DNA of 64,000 nucleotides from Anagrus nilaparvatae (lineage: Eukaryota > Arthropoda > Insecta > Hymenoptera > Mymaridae). The DNA lies in contig JAKSXM010000107.1 of assembly GCA_022575985.1 (NCBI GenBank), positions 5,890,001 to 5,954,000 of the forward strand, given 5' to 3'. The translations under genes were made by a program, and so were the position numbers. Shown here in pieces: positions 42,239 to 53,999 of the stretch (position 1 is its first letter; each line of letters opens with the position of its first letter). The notes under the pieces are model-generated. The model ran no database searches, was not told the origin of the DNA, and saw nothing but the letters and a program-made list of their open reading frames with translations.

Positions 42239-42440
42239 TAAATAGTATGTTACGATCTATCGCTAGAAAAATAAATAATGATCCAAATCGCATCTAAATT
42301 ACCTTCCGATGTGAAGCCAAGGTTGGTAAAATCTGCGATTCGGGGCATTATTTTTTTATAGCCCATGGTCGCATAGGATTTTTCTGTATCAGTGGTGAGA
42401 AAATACGTCTTTGTCGGACGCAAATGTTCTGATAATCAAA
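42239..42440 (+). repeat. Copy D of the double-hairpin repeat family
   Basis: It starts AATAGTATGTTACGATC as copy B starts AATAGTATATTACGAGC. It then has ATCCAAATCGCATCTAAAT, GAAGCCAAGGTTGGTAAAAT, GCGATTCGGGGCATT and TATCAGTGGTGAGAAAATAC. The second palindrome is truncated. Confidence 0.7.
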
Positions 42441-42573
42441 GAATCACTTAGGCAAGTATCCAGCGAGGAAGCCAGCTGATCAAGATACTGGAAAATTTTT
42501 TAAGCCTATAGCAAGTGTAGTAAATTCTGAGCAAAATTTTACGAGTGACCTTTACGACAGGCAAGCGAAAAAT

Positions 42574-42577
<4 letters not shown>

Positions 42578-42604
<27 letters not shown>
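42578..42604. repeat. Poly(T) tract of 27 bases
   Basis: An uninterrupted T run ends the cluster of repeat copies. It could be the poly(A) tail of a minus-strand retroposed sequence, but no such sequence is recognised beside it. From 42605 to 43350 the DNA is AT-rich with nothing recognised. Confidence 0.6.
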
Positions 42605-42608
<4 letters not shown>

Positions 42609-43339
42609 GATGTAATATTTAATTATATATTTATTCGTAGAAACCACTTTTTTCATATTCTACTTTTTCAGATAAAAAAAGATTTTAAACTCTCGATTCT
42701 CTGAATATAACCACAATAAATACAAAAGTACAAAAAATTTATATTATTCTTTATTTTCTGAGCTACTGTTTTTTTAAATTATTATATTTAAAATCTTGGG
42801 AAAAAAAATTTTAATATCAATTAAAATAAAATTTTATTTTCAAATAGTACAAATTTGATACATTCATTATATTATAATTTATGCGCGGTATAGAATCCGA
42901 ATTATGAAATTTAAGATTTCTCTTCTATACATGAAATATAAGTTTCTCATGATCTTCAAAAGAATGTAATTATATTATGAAAATTATAGCCTCCTTTTTG
43001 TATTCGTGTTTTATTTTATTCTTTATTTTTACTCCTCTCAGATTTTTACCAAGTAGTAGGTACATATTTTTACATTTATTTGTAAATTTTAATTTACAAG
43101 ATTTTTATGTGTTTTTTTTAGTATTTTTAAAATTTATTTATTTAAATAACCAGAGTTTTCTGCGCTAGTTAAATATACAGAAAAATTTATGATTTTTTAT
43201 TTAAATTTTCGCAAATTTTATAATTTTACCGAATTTTTAGATGATTTATCAGTAAAATTTTTGGAATCAGAATATAAATAAATTGGGAAAATAAATATTT
43301 AAAATAAAATAGCTGAATATTAGCGAAAAATCTCAGTTG

Positions 43340-43819
43340 CTGATTTTGTGCACATGCACGCGGTGTAACGATGCGCGCGTCGATCGAATTCTAGCATAAA
43401 GCGCGAGAATAAGATTAAAAAAATTGATGTGTACACACAGCCTATAAAAAAATGTTAAGTCAGAGGTTGTATTGGTAAGTGATATTTTATACCAAAAAAA
43501 ATATGATAAACAGTTAATAGTGACATTAAAACAATTTTAAACCGTTAAATTTAACGCGAATTTTCTGCATAAATAAAAGAATTCTAGTCAATTCTTTTAA
43601 TGCGCTCGCGCATTATCTCTAATATTGACAACAAGGGGTTGTTTTTTCTAGCGAGAGCCGGTGTTTATTTGCAATTTAGATTGTACGAATAATAAAGTTT
43701 AAAAAATGAATTTATCAAAGTGCAATATCAAAATTTTAGTGAAAGACAATTAATTTTGACTTAGTTTTGTGAATTTTCGTTTAATGGAGTAAAGTTTACA
43801 TGTTGATGCAGCAGACAGG
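43340..43819 (+). promoter_or_regulatory. CpG-containing probable promoter and 5' UTR
   Basis: Against a very AT-rich background this stretch has clusters of CG (GATGCGCGCGTCGATCGAAT near 43370-43390, AAAGCGCGAGAATAAG, TGCGCTCGCGCATT). A TATAAA lies at 43443-43448, about 370 bp before the ATG. The latter part would be 5' UTR leading into the exon at 43820. Another donor-like GGTAAGTGA follows at 43474. Function is inferred. Confidence 0.45.
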
Positions 43820-43853
43820 ATGGGGCAATCGTCTAGCAATACCGGACATAGCG
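43820..43853 (+). CDS. Probable first coding exon of a myristoylated protein, rest not in view
   Basis: ATGGGGCAATCG opens a frame reading MGQSSSNTGHS, split before the last codon by a strong donor G|GTAAGT (GT at 43854-43855). Met-Gly followed by Ser/Thr at position 6 is the consensus for N-terminal myristoylation, which targets proteins to membranes. Short first exons of this sort with long introns are common in signalling genes. An alternative frame starts at the ATG at 43800 (MLMQQTGWGN...) and also stays open to the same donor, so the start is not certain. No second exon was found in the remaining 20 kb, so identity stays open. A neuralized-like gene came to mind but is not supported. 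Confidence 0.45.
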
Positions 43854-45180
43854 GTAAGTGGTTACTGGCCTTGACATTTCCAAGAAATTATATCCGTTTA
43901 ATTGCTGCGTCTTTATACAAATTTATATCAATTTAGGCTAATTTTCAGTTCGTAAAATCAAATCATAAACAATTTTTCGTCGGTATTAATATTTGTTAAT
44001 TAAAAAGGTAAGCTTTTACACGAGGTTTTTAAAGTTTCAAAGGCATAATAAAATTTCCGGAATGCAATAATAATCCTATTTGTTAAAAATCTTAAAATAG
44101 AAAAGCATTAAAAAAAATAAATATTATGAAAAGAGTTAAGGTTAGGTATACATAAATACACCATAGAGAACGATCAGGTGTTCTTTTATGAGATTTTTTT
44201 TTGTATATCTTTTATACAATATGAGTCAGTATAATATAATACCTAACTAGTTAGTTATGTATCTTTTTATTCACTTTCTCACGGGTCACGTGAGATTTTT
44301 CGTTGCTAGGCGCATTGCGAATATATGATCAGTTGGTGTTATTGTTAGTGTGCTTTGTGTATGCGTTCAACTATATTTATCTTTTGAGATCCATGATTTT
44401 ATACGTTTTACCTTAGGTATAAAAAAGTTTATGAATTTTTAAAAAAAATTATTTACATAATACTTACATGTTGTAGAAAAGCATAATAAAGAAAATTTGA
44501 AGAAAAAAAGTTTTATGCAGAATATAATAAAATCATATTTTATGCATAGGAATATTTTTACGCTGCATTGTACTTAGGTTCATGGCTCTATTACAGATTT
44601 TTTTTCGAGAGTATACTGACCTACAAAATTTTTTTAGGTCAACTATTTCTTAGAAAAAACTATTGTAATTATTTTACTTGCTTTTGGATATTTATTTCTT
44701 AAGAAAATAAACTTTTATTTTATTTTATTAATGCAGAATAGTATTTTATTTAGATTTTAAGGGTTGGTTTTTTTTTTTTAATTTGATAGTTAGGAATTGT
44801 ATAATAAAAATGAAAGGATATTACCAAAAAAAATTTTAGTTTTTATGATCATTAAAATTTTAATAATTATTTAACTTGTTTTTATTATTGCTGGTAGCTA
44901 GAAACCACGCATTTTTTATTAAACGATAACGTGGCCGGATAAGGGGCGAATTTTTGTCAGTCGAAGAAAAATTGTACATTCGACCAATATAAGAAGAAAC
45001 TGACCCAAACCAAAAAAATTTGCCATCCTTGGCTTCTACTTCGAGCAAAACACGAGGGGGAGAGTTTATAATGTTATACTGGACCTCTACTGGACCCAAC
45101 AGATTTTATCAATTTATATGTATACTTTGATTGCTGACCACGAATTTCTGGTTATTTTTCAATTTTTCAATCATATAATA
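43854..45180. other. Start of presumed long intron, nothing recognised
   Basis: Mostly AT-rich. Near 44285-44360 a less AT-rich patch (GGGTCACGTGAGA, GATCAGTTGGTG) could be an alternative promoter with an arthropod TCAGT initiator. The ORF at 44860-45099 (minus) has some coding-like look (EAKDGKFFWFGSVSSYIGR) but no family was recognised. Confidence 0.3.
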
Positions 45181-45860
45181 AATAGTCCCCCAAGAGGGTT
45201 TGTTTTTACCATATTGTCGCTTTAATTTTAGGGGTAGTTTTGATTTAATCTTCTTAACCCTTATATGCAAGTTATAGTGAAGTATTCAAAAATTTATATA
45301 ATTTCCAAAATCACTTTGAAAAAAATTGTTCTCCGATAATTTAAAAATTAAAATCTGAATATTGGGAAGAGGGGGGGGTAGCTCTCTTAATTTAAGGGTG
45401 TCGTACTAATTTTTAATCTCAAATAATATAGAAATTCGTGATCATTAACCCCCAAAAATCTAGAATATTGTAAAATTACAATAAAATAATTAATAAAAAA
45501 AATAAAATGAAAATTTTATCCCGTTACCTCTTAATATAACCAAACCCATACTTAGGGGTAGTTTTCACCCCCTTTAATTAACCAGGGTAAAATTTTCATA
45601 AATTATTACTAAAAATAGCTTTTTCACATAAATTAAAAACTGAATGTATAAGAATATATAAAACACCATTTTTAGGGGTGTTTTTGACCCCTCTTTAACT
45701 CGAATATTCAAATATTTATAAAATATTGCTTTATTTTAAAAGTAACGGCAAACAGATTTTTTTGAATGACATATTAATTAAAACTTAAAGCTCGACTTAA
45801 AGTATGAGTACTCCTTTTTAGAGGTAGTTTTTTGCTAATTTAAGGGTTAAACCCTAATTC
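45180..45860. repeat. Degenerate tandem repeat with AGGGGTAGTTTTGACCCC motif
   Basis: The phrase AGGGGTAGTTTT recurs near 45229, 45554 and, varied, 45674 and 45820, generally followed by CACCCC or GACCCC and then an AT-rich segment with TAAAATTTTCATAAATTA. The spacing is irregular (about 120-325 bp). Non-coding. Confidence 0.5.
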
Positions 45861-46103
45861 CCCAAAAGAAATTCCCTACAATTTGTGAATAGCGATCTAA
45901 GAAACCTATACTTGACCAAATCTGTTGAGGGTCAGTAGTACTTAAACAATCAAAACCGTTATTTGACTGGAGTATTCACCTGTGATAATTGGATAATATT
46001 TAATTTGCTTAACGTTTGGGACATTCAAGGAATTTAAGGACATTCTTCATTTATTTATCCTTGGGTTGTTATGGAAAATAGTCCTCAATTGACAAACTTA
46101 CTT

Positions 46104-46400
46104 TTATAATTTGTAATTATCACCTTTACTAGATGTTAAGATTCTAAACCCAAACTATTCTGATTCCCTAAGCCCGTATATTATTCCCTGAGTTAAGTCC
46201 CTGAATTATCTCTGCAAAGTCCCTGAGCTTTAATTGTTCTAAGTCCCTAAATCGAATTTAAAATTTTAAATCAGAAATATCGGGGTGGCAAGTGACCCCC
46301 CATGCCCCCCCTTTAATCGGACATTTTTACACCCTCCTTAAACTGGACTCATTTGACTCCCCTTGATTTTCAGATTTCCAGGCTATACCCCCTCGCTATA
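46104..46400 (-). repeat. Dispersed repeat copy (pair of 63000-63245)
   Basis: TATAATTTGTAATTATCACC, then TTTACTAGATGTTAAGATTC and TAAACCCAAACTATTCTG, matches the complement of the copy at 63.2 kb almost base for base over about 55 bp. The rest diverges but keeps AAGTCCCTAAATCG and C-rich runs. A third, older copy is at 33330-33630. From 46400 to 47690 AT-rich DNA with nothing recognised. Confidence 0.65.
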
Positions 46401-48187
46401 AATATGTTCCATGTTAAAAGGTTAACGAAAAGTGGATCCACGTCTGCACCATAAGTAATTAATCCTATTTTACCAATACATCGCATAATCAATAAAAAGT
46501 TTATTTTATTAAATTTAAGGTACCTTGTGGTCAATATATTGGTAAAATTGTTTTATTTATACACATTTGTAAATTTAACACGTTCAGCCTATATTTAATA
46601 TTTTAGTAATATAAGCAGTATAATATATATTTTAAAATTTTGGTCGCAGTAAATATATGAAATCAATAAAAGTATAGTAAATAAAGAAAATTTTATTAGA
46701 ATTAACTAAGATCAAATAACCGCTATTAAAAGTTACTAATTTTCAAAGTTTGTAAATTTCCGAAAATAATTGTAAGCTCACTAAAAAAACGTAAGTTTAC
46801 GCGTGCAAACATAGTATCCTGGCAGTGTACGGGAAATTTAAAAATTTTTGTTTAAGAATTTTCTAAAAACAGCTATAATTTATTAAAAAATGGTCATGAA
46901 TTCTTAAAAAAAAAAATAAAATAATTTTTTACAACAGCAAATATCGGTAACCAAGAAACCAATAAATTCAATAAAAAATATCTATATTACCGACTGCCAG
47001 TAATTATCCCGGTACTGATAACAACTCCCTCTTAAGAAAAAACCTAAAACTGAAAAAATTTTAAATCAATATTAAAATGTGTAAAACTTTATTATGTGAT
47101 AATTATATGGTTACTTTTATGAAAAATTATTTTTATGGTAATGAAAGATAATAATTTATTTAAAACATGTGTTTTATGTTATATGTTAATAATTTCAGTA
47201 TTATATAACGTGCAACTAAAAATTATTACGAGTAACAGATGTTTTTTATGTTGTATAGCACTTTTTTCATGCGGATATTTTTTAAAATATATTTGAACGA
47301 TAAAATAAATATTTTTATAATTGTATTTTAATCTAGATTTTAATTAATTAGTTTCTATTGTGTAATCTGAAATTAATGAATAAAATGTAATTAAAATAAA
47401 TTTATTTAATCTACAATTATATATTTAAATAAATGAGATTCTCGGAGAGCTTTTGATACTAAATTTTGTTATTAATTTTGTTATATTGTTAAGTTTTAAT
47501 TGTTTACAATTTCTATTGTATTCATTTAAATATTGTTTAAATTTTTGAATTTATAGAAAATAATATAAATTACTTTTTTCTTTGAATCGCTTTTCTGTTT
47601 AATCTTTTTCAATTTAATTTAATCGCTTTTTTTATATTCGTTAAATTATATGTTATTTATATTTAATAAAATATTCTTTTATATACACTGAAAAAAATTT
47701 AGAGAAAAATTAGTCCGGTTTTAAAGATGAGTTTATAACATTGAAATTGAAATTTACAGGGTGAGAAACAGATTTTTACAACTAAAATTCACTTGCTGGA
47801 AAAGAAATTCAAATTCAGGGGTTGAATCCAATCAATTGTGGTTCATGATTATCTAATTTTAATGTAAAAGTGCTATTTCACGAAATAAAGACTACAAAAG
47901 TGACGAAAATAATTTAGAATTATACGTATACTTTATGAATTTTAGCAATTAATTAATTTCTGTGAAAATAACCCGAATTTACGACTGGTTTGGCTTTATT
48001 TTTGATTATTCACTATAATTTATATAGAATTCTCGACTCACATTGTTGTTTTACGTGAAAATCAGTGAATTGGGAAATTCCGCTCCATCAAGTTCTAATT
48101 TTAATTTAATAAAAAGCTAATCCTAATTTGGCCAATTTGCAAATGAATAATTTTTGGTACGTGCTTTATTCATTTTAGTCCAGAAGT

Positions 48188-49195
48188 CGTATATGTTAGA
48201 TGTATGCACTCTTTTTTCCTAAAGTTTGTGCAAGGCTACTTATATGTGATAGGTAAGTTTTTCGATACGCAGATTCAAATTTTTAGGTTCCGACCCTGAA
48301 TAATTAGCCCTATTTAGTCGATTTTTAAGGGTATTTTGACATATTTTATAAGAAACTTTTAAAATTTTCCTTAAAATAATAGACAATATATTTTTGAGGT
48401 GGCTGGATATGAATATTCAGATCCCTACCCCGAAAAGTTTCTGCTATCATTTACGGGGATCTATTGGCCCGTTTTTTGCATTTTTCTAAATATAACTTAA
48501 GATACTTATCTAATTCTAATAAAAAATAACTGTGTTACAGCTTTTAGGTTCGCTGATTCCAAATTTTCAGGCACTGGCCATGACAAATTAACCCTAATAC
48601 CGAAGAATTGTATCTTTTAGTCAATTTTAAAGGTTATTTTCATTCATTTCATAAAAAACATTTCAAATAAAGGTTAATCTGTTTTTGAGGCCAGGACCTA
48701 ACAAAATTAATTAAAAATTAACTAAATATTCTTATTTAGCGATCTCAAAAACATATTGCCTATCATTTTAAGGAATATTAAAAAAGTTCCCTATGAATGT
48801 CAAAATAACCTTCAAAATCGACCGAAAAATACAATTTTTCGGTATTAGGGTTAATTATTCGGAGTCGGAATATAAAAATTTTCTGGTCAGCGGCCAGAAA
48901 GCACGTATTTCCCGGCCGCTGCGCGTCCGGCAAAGACGTGTTTTCTCGCCACTGATGCAGAAAAATCGTATACGACCCTGGGCCATAAAAAAAGAATGCC
49001 CCAAATCGCAGTTTACCATCCTCGGCTTCGCCTCGGAAGGTAGTTTACGTGCGATTTGGGACATTCTTTATTTTTCTGGCCATGGGTCGTAATATACTAT
49101 TGATATCAGCGTATCGAAAAACTTATATATCGTATTAGTAGCCTTGCACAAAGTTTAGAAAAAAAAGTCATCTAAAATATACGTCTCATGGAACT
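48188..49195. repeat. ~1-kb inverted-repeat unit, interrupted by double-hairpin copy C
   Basis: Left TAGATGTATGCACTCTTTTT, CTAAAGTTTGTGCAAGGCTA and AGTTTTTCGATACGCAGATT pair with right ATCAGCGTATCGAAAAACTT, TAGCCTTGCACAAAGTTTAG and GACTTTT...TATACGTCTCATG. Inner arms (around 48590-48640 against 48790-48860) also pair (CCCTAATACCGAAGAATTGT with ACAATTTTTCGGTATTAGGG). From 47690 to 48188 nothing specific was recognised. Confidence 0.7.
48876..49099 (-). repeat. Copy C of the double-hairpin repeat family (best preserved)
   Basis: Read on minus: ATAGTATATTACGACCCATG, then GGCCAGAAAAATAAAGAATG, TCCCAAATCGCACGTAAACT, the core CCGAGGCGAAGCCGAGG and the returning strand GCGATTTGGGGCATTC and GGCCCAGGGTCGTA. 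The second palindrome follows: ATCAGTGGCGAGAAAACACG, CCGGACGCGCAGCGGCCGGG and CGTGCTTTCTGGCCGCTGAC. The ORFs at 48793-49092 (plus) and 48855-49064 (minus) are readings of the repeat. Confidence 0.85.
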
Positions 49196-50920
49196 ATTTC
49201 TAGTTTAAGTTAATTTTTTATTATTTCCATTATTAATCAATGGTGGATCCAATGAAGCGGTGGTGGAAATATTTTAGAAATTCGTCCATTATAGAGGTGT
49301 TTTCTTTTTATCTGCCCCCAATCACGAATGGTTAAAAAAAACTTGGTGTGCAAAATTTAACAATTCGCAAAAATCGAGCTATCAGAATTCAACCCCCATC
49401 GAATCAAAAAAATCCTTACCTTTTTTCCGCCGTGTATCAACATTAATTTCCATATTAAAATATAAAAACCTTGGTTAATAAAAATTATCACGTTTATCAC
49501 CATTATTAGTTTTAGTTTAATAATACTTTATTGTTAATATAAAAAAAAAAGTAGCATATATAGAAGAAGAATAAAAAAACTGAAAATCCCAATTTTCCCA
49601 TTTTGTATGTATTAAATATAGCAGGTTATATCCAGGGGTATAAAGAGATTACTTTTATATATACAGTCGTATATATATTGGAATGGACAAAAAAATATAA
49701 AATCTGTATAATATCAAGTGATTTAAAAAGTTTTTAGGTTATGTTGTATATTTCCTAACCTAGAATTCATATTTTAGTTATCACGTACTTCAAACCACGT
49801 GTATTTTAACAAATAAATAAGTAATTTAAAAAACCTAACCTCTAAAATGAAATAATTCAGATGAGTAAAAGAATAATATAACAGTGTAAAAAAAATAATA
49901 AATAAGTGCAGAAAAGTGTAGGTATATACACAAAAAAAAGTATATAGAAAAAGTATCCAAGCGTTATAGGTTATACTCGTAGTTGTATATCGGGTATAAA
50001 TATCCATTTTGATACAGTTGGATACTTCTTCTTCTTCTTCTATTTCTTCGAGAATTTTCCACGGTTCGATGAATCGAATATACGCGATGTGTTTACCTGA
50101 AAAGCTACATAAAAACGTGATCTCTTTATATTATATACCAACCTCTTTCTTTTTTTAGAACATCTCTCTTAAAATCTTTCGCATCTGTTTTGAACCTTTG
50201 AAAAATCATTTTTATTAGATTTATTGATATTTTCTGTGCTTCTTCTAGATGTTTATTTAATATATTTACAGTTAATATTTTTATTTTTCATCCACTAGGA
50301 AAAAAGACGAATTTTTTTTTCATCTTTTCTATAATAATAATAATAATAATCTGAAAACTAAAGAAAATAGCGAAAATCTGTTTGAATAAGAAATAAATGC
50401 ATATACATTTGTTTCTAAGTCGGAGGAGGAATAATATAAAATATAAATGTGGAAGAAAGAAGGACAGGAAGTTAAATCTGAATTTATTACTTTGGCAAAG
50501 CAAATAGCAGAACCTTTTTAAACAATGAATTTTGGACATCAAATATAATGTACATTTTATTTTTTCTTATTAAAATATTTTTTTCGAATAAATTATATAT
50601 ATTTCAATAAAATTTTTGTTTTTTATCATTTATTTGAATTTATAGCGTATAATCGTGTAAGTAATTATCTAAGACTTAATGTGAAATATTCAAGTGTGCT
50701 TTAGATTTAACATTTAAGGTTACATGAAATTAGTTTAAGCTATATTAACAGACTTTATGGAGTTAATATTATCTTCAAATAACGCGATAATGAATTGTTC
50801 TAAATGAATGTTAATATTATCCTTTCTATAATTAAAGTGATAAATACTGTCGCAGCTTGAGACCGGGATTTTTTTGTCCAATACCCCTTCTACTGAAACG
50901 CTAATATTTTTACTGAAAAT
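49196..50920. other. AT-rich sequence with microsatellites
   Basis: Contains a short (CTT)n run at 50026-50042 and an (ATA)n run at 50329-50350. No gene or element was recognised; ORFs at 49774-50007 and 50288-50542 (minus) are low-complexity. Confidence 0.35.
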
Positions 50921-50924
50921 GGTT

Positions 50925-51245
50925 TTGGAAAAAGTTTTTCTCAACGTCAAAAAGCCCCAGGCAGTGTAAAGAGCTTATTCTATTATGCTTTTGGTCGGCC
51001 ATATTGAAAAATGAGAAAGTATACTGGGACCCAAAAATGAAAAATTTTATTCATTAAAATGTTTTTTACAATTTCGAAAACCCCCGAAAATGTAGAAAGC
51101 TTATTCTGACATGTTTTTTTGATCCACCATCTCGGAAAATTGGAAAATATGCTTGGGTGAAAATATGAAAATTTTCATCATTTAAAACGTTTTTCTCAAC
51201 TTTGATAACTCTTCGGCAATATAAAAAGTTTATTCTGATTCAAAG
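50925..51245. repeat. Tandem ~128-bp satellite monomers, free-standing
   Basis: Unit starts near 50929, 51058 and 51185 with AAAGTTTTTCTCAACGTC, GTTTTTTACAATTTCG and AACGTTTTTCTCAACTTT. Each is followed by a CCCC(A/G)-rich block, then TGTA(A/G)AAAGCTTATTCTG and CCATCTCGGAAAATTGG-like blocks. It is the same monomer as at 35.4 kb. Confidence 0.7.
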
Positions 51246-51249
51246 AATC

Positions 51250-51515
51250 ATACACTGAAAAAAAAATCCGCTTAACGCAATCAGTATTCCGCTTGTATTT
51301 TTTGAATTAGAATTTTTTTATCTCTTTAAACGATTACAAATGACTTACGAACGCAAAGAAAATTAAAAAAAAATGTTTTTCCCGCTCACTTGAGATATTT
51401 GTGCATCGGTTTAATGAGAAATTTTTTAAAAAAATAACTAAAAAGTAATTTGCAATCGTTTGAATAGAAAAAAAAATTCGCTAGTTTCAAACGGAATTTT
51501 TTTTTCAATGTATAA
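51250..51515. mobile_element. MITE-like unit with CACTGAAAAAAA ends
   Basis: Left ATACACTGAAAAAAAAATCC pairs with right GGAATTTTTTTTTCAATGTAT. Inside, CTCTTTAAACGATTACAAAT pairs with ATTTGCAATCGTTTGAATAG. An ACACTGAAAAAAA end also occurs near 47690 and, as ACACGGAAAAAAA, near 58743. Confidence 0.55.
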
Positions 51516-51519
51516 TTAT

Positions 51520-53150
51520 TCGGAAATTCGATAGCCAGAGCATCCTTAACTAAAGTTTTTCAAAAATATATGAATTTAGATTTATTTTTGCGAGTACTCA
51601 TTGAAGAAATCTAAACAAAAGAAGTGATTTTCATTATCTACACTTACACCGTCCAGTCTTATAACAACGAATTATTTTTCTACTTTCGCCGTTTTTATTG
51701 CAGGCTGGAACATTGTTGAAAACGGTTTACTTAAATCCTTTTTGAAAACTTTTCGCATCTTGAATATTTTCGTTTTCGTTGTTTCTTCAGCTATACCTGA
51801 AGCCGAGGGAATCTTTAAACAAATCTTTTGTAGTTTTTTCTTGTCTTCTCATGAAAAACTATTTACATTTTTTAAGCACTTCTATTGTAATATTTTTTCC
51901 TTTTTTCCAGTTTATAGCAATTCAGATTTACAAGTATACTTCAATTTAATAATCCTCCAGAAACTTCAAACCTGTTATTCTTGAAATAATATTCTCGGTT
52001 ATCGAGACAAAAATTTAAGCTTTTAAAAAACAAATATTTTAGTATCTCAATTTTTCAATACAACACCAACGCGTATTTTTTTAATTTCTATTTTTACTCA
52101 AGATATAAATAGTAATTTTAATTGCACACACGTACAAAACATAAAAAATGTAGTTTTTTTTAAAATAAAGATAAAACCAATGCCGTTTTTTTATTATACA
52201 AACCAATTTAAAAATTAAAATCAATACGATCCCAAAAGTACATTGGATTTTACTTTTTTTTCCAATTACATAGAATTCGCGGTTGACTGGATCAGAACAC
52301 GCGGTTGATTGCGTATTTGGTTTGGTTTTTTTTTTGGTCAAAAACCGATCAAAAGTAATAAAATTCGATATTTAAAGGATATTTTGATTACGCTAGGGAA
52401 TTGTAAAGCAATTTTTATTTAATATATTTTACAAAATAATCCGAAATTAATTGCTTGTTGTTATAAAACATCTCAAGCATGTAATAAGTATTTTATATTT
52501 AGATAATTAGTCGCTAATGAATCTGAAAATCCTCGTTAATTATTTGTATTAAAATATTATAATTCTAAGAACCTGGGTGTGGTAAATTATTTAACTTTAG
52601 TTTTTAAAAATACATTGTTTTATAACGACTATAAAAAGCTTATAGCAGTTTAGCTAAAGTTTAGTGCTTTAGATTATAAAACGTGTATAATACATATTTG
52701 AAAAGGAAAAGTTTTTAATAGTGCATGTAGAATAAATTTAGAATAATTTATTACTCTAAATTTGTACATGTGGATCATTTTTAGATGCGTGTTTTTATTG
52801 TAGGATTAATGTTTTTAAAATTCAAAAATTTACTGCTAATAATTGTTTATTGATTTTTCATTAACTTGTTGTTTTTAAGGATTACTTCAAGTTTTAATTT
52901 TAAATTATTCAAAAATATTAAAGAAATTACAAACTTTTAAAAATGAGTATAAAAAACTTTGAAAAAGTTAATATTAAAACAGTGAAAAAAATTATTAAGA
53001 ATATATATTATTTAAAAATTAGTATCTAAAAAATTACCAACTCACAAACCATTTTAAGGGCCTTTAATGACCATTACTTTAATTAAAATTTATATTGAAA
53101 TGGGTGGAAATGTAGAGTTGCTTATAATATATTCAAAAGGGAGTAAATAA
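51520..53150. other. AT-rich sequence, nothing recognised
   Basis: ORFs at 51742-51984 and 52081-52341 show no recognisable protein features beyond hydrophobic AT-driven residues. Confidence 0.3.
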
Positions 53151-53179
53151 GACCGCAAGCAGGCAAATTCCTATTTTTA

Positions 53180-53990
53180 GCTAAGGTGCATCGTGATCGA
53201 AGAATTGATGGCGCAAATAGAAAATCTATGTGCCAAAAATCACAGGCTTAAGGAGCGGCAGGACTCAAGTGAAGTTTCGGTAGAGAATGTCAATGGTAGG
53301 ATAGGTGTATTCCTGCCAATATAACAGCAGATACAGGACTCAATTTCACAAAAGGTCCTTAACTTAAGGGATACAGAAGATATATTGCCAAAATATCAAG
53401 GTGGCGTTACACTGAAGACCGTCCAGGTGTGGCGCATAAGATTACGACGTTTAAGTGGTCGCAGCTGAAGGGTTATATTGCAATGTTTGGTGCGCTGAAA
53501 TCAACACATGGGAGGTGCTTAAAGAAGAAATACAATGAGAGATTAGTTCGAAAACTTCACCGACAAAAATTTATTAAGGGATGTTAATCCACTGGTGTAA
53601 AAAAGAAAAAGCACCGATGGACTTTTCTTTTGAATTGAAAGGCTTAAGACTATGCGACTATGCAAGAAAGAAACATCCTTGGCTACATCATTAAAGGGGT
53701 AACTGATGATCAGCGACAACAGATGATACCATACACTGCAAGAACGTTTGAGGAGCTACATGATTGTCAGAAACTCATGGGAAATTCTCTGACAGCACCA
53801 GGGGTAAAAAAACTAATACTAATTATAATAATCAGACATTCGAAGAAGACGTTTAAAGTGATAAAAAATATATTTAAAAAGAAAATCAGGGCTTTGGTAA
53901 CCCTAATCGAAGAGGTAACTGCAGGAGTTTTGGATTTTGCGTAGGTGGCATTTCTTAAAAGAAGAGTTATGGTTATTACAGGTGGTAATT
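53180..53990 (+). pseudogene. Decayed retrotransposon gag-like sequence
   Basis: The plus strand carries successive broken frames. First EELMAQIENLCAKNHRLKER, then LPKYQGG followed by a W-containing stretch, then FELKGLRLCDYARKK, and finally YIIKGVTDDQRQQMIPYTAR with TFEELHDCQKLMG. This order (short helical N-terminus, LPKYxG, a tyrosine-containing YxxxK segment, then I-GV-D and a ...TFEEL... segment) is what gag proteins of insect LTR elements look like. Several frameshifts and stops show it is dead. No polymerase or LTRs were seen nearby. The segment is less AT-rich than its flanks. Confidence 0.5.
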
Positions 53991-53999
53991 ACCGCAGCA

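Noticed and set aside
42578..42604. Poly(T) tract as SINE or LINE tail
   Set aside because: No retroposon body or target duplication was found on the adjoining side.
51742..51984. 80-codon ORF with Phe-rich hydrophobic sequence
   Set aside because: Typical of random AT-rich DNA. No splice context or family.
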